64,000 nt of DNA, from positions 248,001-312,000 of the forward strand of contig CAWFYC010000020.1 of NCBI GenBank assembly GCA_963819855.1, in the 5' to 3' direction. Numbering within the stretch: the first letter of the stretch is position 1; each line of letters begins with the position of its first letter. This document shows positions 62,692-64,000 of this stretch, in pieces. Under the pieces are notes generated by a model that had not been told where the DNA came from, did not search any database, and worked only from the letters and a program-made list of their open reading frames with translations. The stretch comes from JAMXLO01 sp963819855. Its GTDB lineage: Bacteria > Pseudomonadota > Alphaproteobacteria > Acetobacterales > Acetobacteraceae. The translations under genes and the position numbers were made by a program.

Positions 62692-64000
62692 ATGAAACGG
62701 CAAATCCGCCTCAACGCGTTCGACATGAACTGCGTCGGCCACATCCAGCACGGGATGTGGGCGCATCCGCGTGACCGGTCGATTCACTACACCGATCTGG
62801 ACCACTGGGTGTCGCTGGCGCAGACGCTGGAACGAGGGCTGTTCGACGGATTGTTTCTGGCGGATATCCTGGGCGTCTATGACGTATTCCACGGACAGCC
62901 GGATGCCTCGATCCGCAACGCGGTGCAGATTCCCGTCAACGATCCGCTGCTGCTAATCCCCGCCATGGCCTATGCCACGCAGCATCTTGGCTTCGGCGTC
63001 ACCTGCAACCTGACCTACGAGCCGCCTTATACATTCGCCCGCCGCATGTCGACGCTCGATCATCTGACCAAGGGGCGCATCGGTTGGAACGTGGTCACCG
63101 GCTATCTCGACAGCGCCGCGCGTGGCATGGGCCTGGCGCAGCAGCCGGAGCATGACAGCCGTTACGACGTGGCCGAGGAATACATGCAGGTGGTCTATCA
63201 GCTCTGGGAAGGGAGCTGGGAAGAGGCCGCGGTGCTGCGCGATCGCGAAGGGCGGGTGTACGCCGATCCGACGCGCGTCCACCGCGTGAAACACGAAGGC
63301 CAGCACTACAAGGTCGATGCGATCCATTTGTCGGAGCCGTCGCCGCAGCGCACGCCGGTGCTGTATCAGGCCGGCGCGTCGGCGCGTGGGCGCGAGTTCG
63401 CCGCCGCACACGCCGAGTGCATCTTCGTCAACGGACAGTTCCGCCACAACGTGCGTGACATCGTCGCTGACATCCGAGCACGGGCAAAAGCGTTCGGCCG
63501 CGATCCGTACGACATCAAGGTGTTCGTCGGCGCCACCGTGGTGGTCGCGCCGACCGACGCCGAGGCGCAGGACAAGCTGGCGGAATACCGCGAGTACGCC
63601 AGTTCGGAAGGTGCGCTGGCGCACTACTCGGCTTCGGTCGGCGTTGATTTTTCACGTTATGGGCCGGATGAGCCGATCCGATTCGTCCCCACCAACGCGC
63701 TGCGCTCCAACCTGGAAGCGATCACTGTGCGTAGCGGTGGCACCGAATGGACCAAGCGCAAGCTGCTCCAGATGATGGTGTTGGGCAGCCGGCAGGCGCC
63801 GATCGTCGGGTCGCCGACGCGCGTGGCGGACGAGATGCAGGCCTGGGTGGACGAGGCGGATGTCGACGGCTTCAACCTGTCGCGCACGGTGATCCCCGAA
63901 TGCGTGGAGGACTTCGTGGCGCTGGTAGTACCGGAGCTACAGACGCGCGGCGTGATGAAGCAGGCGTATGCGCCCGGAACGCTGCGGCAGAAGCTGTCGG
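62692..64000 (+). CDS. DszA/NtaA/SnaA-type flavin monooxygenase (3' end cut by window)
   Basis: 436 codons from ATG 62692, open to the window edge. MKRQIRLNAFDMNCVGHIQHGMW and GLFDGLFLADILGVYDVFHG are typical of the LLM-class nitrilotriacetate/dibenzothiophene-sulfone monooxygenase group; HLTKGRIGWNVVTGYLDSAARGMG binds the flavin region. Needs FMNH2 supplied by a reductase. The nitroreductase at 60513 might serve but that is a guess. Substrate unknown. Confidence 0.85.
   Translation, partial: MKRQIRLNAFDMNCVGHIQHGMWAHPRDRSIHYTDLDHWVSLAQTLERGLFDGLFLADILGVYDVFHGQPDASIRNAVQIPVNDPLLLIPAMAYATQHLGFGVTCNLTYEPPYTFARRMSTLDHLTKGRIGWNVVTGYLDSAARGMGLAQQPEHDSRYDVAEEYMQVVYQLWEGSWEEAAVLRDREGRVYADPTRVHRVKHEGQHYKVDAIHLSEPSPQRTPVLYQAGASARGREFAAAHAECIFVNGQFRHNVRDIVADIRARAKAFGRDPYDIKVFVGATVVVAPTDAEAQDKLAEYREYASSEGALAHYSASVGVDFSRYGPDEPIRFVPTNALRSNLEAITVRSGGTEWTKRKLLQMMVLGSRQAPIVGSPTRVADEMQAWVDEADVDGFNLSRTVIPECVEDFVALVVPELQTRGVMKQAYAPGTLRQKLS

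Noticed and set aside
1..64000. CRISPR arrays, tRNA/rRNA genes, insertion sequences, prophage genes
   Set aside because: None seen: no regularly spaced short direct repeats, no transposase or phage protein, no cloverleaf with a recognisable T-loop found by eye (a tRNA scan would be decisive).

Overview
The window looks like a chromosomal segment of a GC-rich alphaproteobacterium, most likely Rhodospirillales/Acetobacteraceae. This is inferred from strong G/C preference at third codon positions, the minus-strand order rsmB - rpe - heparinase II/III-like - purH, the priA / fsa - DUF484 - xerC neighbourhood, a class II DAHP synthase, Zur/Znu, and two-gene aconitase X. Genes are tightly packed, with many ATGA/GTGA/TTGA/TGATG stop-start overlaps. 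I saw no rRNA, tRNA, CRISPR array, insertion sequence or prophage.

Layout. 0-5 kb: a frameshifted thiamine-diphosphate enzyme followed by hutH and hutU (histidine to imidazolonepropionate). 5-12.4 kb (minus): exported phosphoesterase, rsmB, rpe, heparinase-like protein, glycosyltransferase, purH. 12.4-17 kb: flavin oxidoreductase, FAD hydroxylase, VOC protein and HpaB-type hydroxylase, probably for an aromatic substrate. 17-22 kb: an unrecognised cassette of a DUF362-containing protein, an epimerase/reductase, an SRPBCC-like protein and a beta-propeller-like protein. 22-29.5 kb: zur divergent from znuACB, followed on the same strand by DUF2946, a barrel-like protein, CopC, PCuAC and a CopD-cytochrome c fusion. 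A Zur-box-like palindrome lies between zur and znuA. 29.5-34.1 kb: lipoproteins and the pqiB-pqiC-pqiA lipid-transport set. 34.3-39.2 kb: exported proteins, including one with four 20-residue repeats, and a large arylsulfatase. 39.5-44.1 kb: priA, fsa, DUF484, xerC. 44-51 kb: flavin disulfide reductase, MFS transporter, PRC-barrel protein, nitroreductase and secreted proteins of unknown role. 50.8-55.5 kb: asd, SRPBCC, MFS and class II DAHP synthase. 55.5-64 kb: DUF1028, two EamA transporters, a frameshifted alpha/beta hydrolase, aconitase X (two genes), nitroreductase, glutamate dehydrogenase-type enzyme, and a DszA/NtaA-like monooxygenase cut by the window end.

The most striking regulatory feature is upstream of the DAHP synthase gene. 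A 21-codon leader ORF with a perfect ribosome-binding site contains Phe-Trp-Tyr-Arg-Trp-Tyr. The RNA can fold as the 1:2, 2:3 and 3:4 pairings of a textbook attenuator. A second leader-plus-terminator arrangement, with a good promoter, precedes asd. Both can be read directly from the sequence; their function is inferred.

Two genes (the thiamine-diphosphate enzyme and the alpha/beta hydrolase) each carry two single-base shifts, all of the extra-base type and next to short G runs. Sequencing error is therefore as likely as true pseudogenisation.
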